From Kribbella italica (lineage in GTDB: Bacteria; Actinomycetota; Actinomycetes; Propionibacteriales; Kribbellaceae): DNA of 64,000 bases. The position numbers and the translations under genes are program-made. The notes beneath the pieces were generated by a model, which saw only the letters and a list, made by a program, of their open reading frames with translations, was not told the DNA's origin and ran no database searches. Location: contig NZ_JACHMY010000001.1 of the NCBI RefSeq assembly GCF_014205135.1, positions 62,001 to 126,000 of the forward strand, in the 5' to 3' direction. Shown piece by piece: positions 62,301-64,000 of the stretch. The first letter of the stretch is position 1; every line of letters begins with the position of its first letter.

Positions 62301-62471
62301 TCAGTGCTTGAAGTTGGTGAGGCAGCGGGCCGGAACCTCGGCCGCCTTGGCGAACTGGAACCAGGCGCACGGGATGTGCGTGCTGATCCAGATCAGGAGG
62401 CCGATCACGATCAGCACGGGAATGCCGGCGAGCGCGATGGCCAGAGCTTCTTTGAGCTTGCGCCGGCTCAC
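62301..62471 (-). CDS. Small membrane protein (phage)
   Basis: 56 residues from GTG 62471, overlapping the upstream stop. One hydrophobic helix (ALAIALAGIPVLIVIGLLIW) with a basic N-terminus and two cysteines after it. Unknown. Confidence 0.6.
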   Translation of the reverse strand: MSRRKLKEALAIALAGIPVLIVIGLLIWISTHIPCAWFQFAKAAEVPARCLTNFKH

Positions 62472-62755
62472 GACTGCTGGACCGGCACGTCGTCGGGCAG
62501 CTCGTGGCCGAGGCAGTGGGCGCACTCGTTCGGCCAGAGCCACGAGTAGTCGCACCGCTCGGCCGGCAGGCCGTAGAGCAGGCGCAGGGTCGCGGGGTTC
62601 ACCTCGATGAGGTTGAACGTCGAGGAGAACGAGCGGAACTGGTGCCACCCGGTCAGCGCGATCTCGTGCAACTGCTCCATCGACTCGCTAGCCCTACCCA
62701 TCATCGGGCCGTAGCCCTCGACGAGGTCACCGTAGGTGTAGCCGACCGACTCCAT
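62468..62755 (-). CDS. Phage hypothetical protein
   Basis: 95 residues from MESVGYTYGDLVEGYGPMMG; includes FNLIEVNPATLRLLYGLPAE and C-terminal CDYSWLWPNECAHCLGHE with three cysteines, maybe metal-binding. Resembles thymidylate-synthase-adjacent phage genes only in style; unknown. Confidence 0.6.
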   Translation of the reverse strand: MESVGYTYGDLVEGYGPMMGRASESMEQLHEIALTGWHQFRSFSSTFNLIEVNPATLRLLYGLPAERCDYSWLWPNECAHCLGHELPDDVPVQQS

Positions 62756-62766
62756 GCTGACCGCGT

Positions 62767-62853
62767 TCAGGAGTCGTCCCGGATATCGTGCTCGGCCAGG
62801 GTCTCCTCGCGACCCTTGGTGTAGCCGTCGTCCCACCCGTCCGCGGTGCTCAC
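62767..62853 (-). CDS. Very small phage peptide gene
   Basis: 28 residues from GTG 62853, overlapping the upstream stop (GTGA): VSTADGWDDGYTKGREETLA then EHDIRDDS. The GWDDGYxKGxxET pattern is common in small actinophage proteins. Probably real because of exact coupling. Confidence 0.5.
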   Translation of the reverse strand: MSTADGWDDGYTKGREETLAEHDIRDDS

Positions 62854-63404
62854 GCCGCCGCCTGGAGGGACTTGCCCTTGGCCTTGTACGCGGCCATGAT
62901 CTCGGGGTTGGCGTCGAACAGCACCTTGTTCTCGGCCCACACGAGCTGGAGCGCCTTGACACTGGTCTGCGAGTTGACGGTGTCGATCATGACGTCGACC
63001 GGGTTCGGAGTGGGGTCCGCGGCCTCGGCCTTCGCAGGCGAGCTCGCGCCCTCGGCCGCCTTCCACGGGTCGCCGTCCTTCATGGCCTCGTGCACCGCCG
63101 CGGGGATCTGGTCGCGGGGCTGGGTGCTGGCCGCCGCGTTCGCTGCGGTCTCTTCGGACTTGGTCGCGAGGACCGCGCCGAGCTTGTTCTGCACCGTGGT
63201 CACGGCCTGGGCGACAGCGTCGCACATCAGGCGGATCTCGAAGTCGGTGCGACCGTCGCACTCGCTCGGCTTGAGGCCGAAGTAGGCGATCTGGTCGGCG
63301 CGAACCGCCTCGCGCTCGCCGCTGAAGTTGATCAGCGACTCCTTGTACTTCTCGCCGGTCTTGTAGGTGACGCTCGTCCGGCTGGTCAACTCGTTGTCTG
63401 TCAC
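62850..63404 (-). CDS. Phage hypothetical protein
   Basis: 184 residues. The GTG at 63404 follows GAGGAGAGGAG by 10 bases. N-terminal conserved part (TYKTGEKYKESLINFSGERE; VRADQIAYFG) is common next to Cas4-like nucleases in actinophages; an Ala/Pro linker and a C-terminal helix follow (VKALQLVWAENKVLFDANPE). Function unknown. Confidence 0.65.
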   Translation of the reverse strand: MTDNELTSRTSVTYKTGEKYKESLINFSGEREAVRADQIAYFGLKPSECDGRTDFEIRLMCDAVAQAVTTVQNKLGAVLATKSEETAANAAASTQPRDQIPAAVHEAMKDGDPWKAAEGASSPAKAEAADPTPNPVDVMIDTVNSQTSVKALQLVWAENKVLFDANPEIMAAYKAKGKSLQAAA

Positions 63405-63444
63405 TCGGTTGGTGCTCCTCTCCTCGGCGCCGCTTGTGAGGTAC

Positions 63445-63474
63445 ACACTAACACACTCACACCGGCGAGGTCAA
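63445..63474 (-). promoter_or_regulatory. Phage promoter repeat, copy 4
   Basis: Minus strand: TTGACC (63474-63469), 18-base spacer, TAGTGT (63450-63445), core GAGTGTGTTAGTGT. Flanked by inverted repeat TGTGAG/CTCACA. Transcript would start near 63438, 34 bases before the GTG at 63404. Confidence 0.7.
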
Positions 63475-63531
63475 GCTGATCTTTCAGGGCTTCGAGCGGG
63501 CCGCTAGCCACGCTCACGCAGTACACAGTAC

Positions 63532-63560
63532 ACAGTAACACACTTACGCCGAACGAACAA
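63532..63560 (-). promoter_or_regulatory. Phage promoter repeat, copy 5
   Basis: Minus strand: core AGTGTGTTACTGT with TACTGT (63537-63532) and a TTGTTC-like -35 at 17 bases. It overlaps the end of the nuclease gene. ACACAGTA repeats follow at 63522-63537. Confidence 0.5.
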
Positions 63561-64000
63561 GTTCGGTTCTGAGCGCGTTCTTGCTGAACGGGATGAGGGC
63601 CTTCTTCCCGCGGTTGCGCAGGTCCCGCACCTTGCCGGCGACCTGGACACCTTCCCAGCCCATGTCGAGGTCGGCCCAGTAGAGCTCGGCCTCGCCGCTG
63701 CCCGCCGGCAGGTTGATGATGATGCCCCAGTCCTTGCGGACCTCGCCCATCGGTCGACGGCAGTGCCTCACGCTCGCCGGGGTGTGGCTGTAGAACTCCC
63801 CGCGTGAGTAGATGGAGAGCTGCATGGCGATCTTGAGCTGGCCGAAGTCGACCCGCCCGGTCTTGAGGTCGGTGATGAGCAGGTCGTCCTCGTCGATGAT
63901 CTGCCCGTCCGGCGTCACCAGCTCGACGAACTCCCAGTCCTTGCGCCACTGGTCGTTGCTCAGGTCAAACTCTTCCTCCAGGTACGCCATGCTCACGTGC
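63544..64000 (-). CDS. PD-(D/E)xK exonuclease, RecB/Cas4-like (5' end outside window)
   Basis: Open to the window edge (HVSMAYLEEEF...), so 151 C-terminal residues are seen. The catalytic core is LLITDLKTGRVDFGQLKIAM with D and the D-x-K lysine (DLKTG), then QLSIYSRGEFYSH. Phage Cas4/RecB-like nucleases act in recombination or DNA processing. The usual cysteine cluster cannot be assessed. First gene of the leftward replication block. Confidence 0.75.
   Translation of the reverse strand, partial: HVSMAYLEEEFDLSNDQWRKDWEFVELVTPDGQIIDEDDLLITDLKTGRVDFGQLKIAMQLSIYSRGEFYSHTPASVRHCRRPMGEVRKDWGIIINLPAGSGEAELYWADLDMGWEGVQVAGKVRDLRNRGKKALIPFSKNALRTELVRSA

Larger units (their letters stand above)
49963..64000. 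mobile_element. Phage-like integrated element (one end outside window)
   Basis: From the att remnant rightwards the gene style changes: short, mostly leftward genes with 4-base GTGA overlaps, phage replication/recombination enzymes (nuclease, helicase, RuvC-like, split primase, metallophosphoesterase), an XRE regulator, tiny zinc ribbons and repeated phage-type promoters. No structural genes or integrase appear in the window, so either the element is large or it is a satellite/ICE-like element; a temperate actinophage early region is my best reading. Confidence 0.75.

Overview
The window looks like a chromosomal segment of a high-GC actinobacterium. Codon use rich in gtac/gcgtac steps, GTG/TTG starts with AGGAG sites, GH97 and F5/8C-type secreted proteins and the general gene content suggest Kribbella or a close member of the Propionibacteriales. 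That genus guess is inference from style only. The right-hand 14 kb is an integrated phage-like element.

Layout. 1-5436: the end of a sugar ABC-transport operon (permease, binding lipoprotein, an (alpha/alpha)6-barrel glycosidase-like enzyme, a Gfo/Idh/MocA dehydrogenase). 5496-19022: ordinary chromosomal genes: a Fpg/Nei-type DNA glycosylase, an Rrf2 regulator divergent from an SDR dehydrogenase, tRNA-His, oligoribonuclease, a cold-shock protein, a GlxA-type regulator divergent from a hydrolase, an MFS pump divergent from a MarR regulator, and a secreted GH97 enzyme. Remnants of an ArsR regulator, an alcohol dehydrogenase and a P-loop kinase lie between them.

19542-43174: a large oxalate/glyoxylate/formate island and the most coherent system here. 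It has hyi-gcl and a PanE-like reductase (+), sucC-sucD-glxR (-), an OxlT-like carrier (+), then a TPP decarboxylase (Oxc-like), a CoA-transferase (Frc-like), an ADP-forming acyl-CoA ligase, an Nramp-fold membrane protein and a small membrane partner. A TerC-like gene, a FadR-type GntR regulator, NAD-formate dehydrogenase and a LysR regulator follow. Read together: oxalate is imported and converted to oxalyl-CoA. One branch is decarboxylated to formyl-CoA/formate and oxidised to CO2 for NADH. The other is reduced to glyoxylate (candidate: the PanE-like gene) and carried by Gcl, Hyi and GlxR to glycerate. Five short related sites containing GYATRC/GTAT half-sites stand before the transcription units of the island, suggesting one regulon.

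43382-49938: an alpha/beta hydrolase, a RibD/DHFR-like reductase, a small SH3-like protein and a 1255-residue secreted protein with four copies of an unfamiliar repeat, three PKD/Ig-like and two F5/8C domains.

49963-64000: a tRNA 3' end without its 5' part marks an attachment site. Beyond it lies an element with a leftward block of replication and recombination genes (RecB/Cas4-like nuclease, helicase, RuvC-like, split primase, metallophosphoesterase), two sigma-like small genes, many tiny genes (several zinc ribbons), an XRE regulator and a lipoprotein. A 1458-bp IS481-type insertion with a perfect 15-bp target duplication sits inside it. The early block is served by repeated promoters with the core GTGTGTTAGTGT. 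Two otherwise intact genes (an MFS transporter and TerC) carry single frameshifts that could be real decay or sequence errors.
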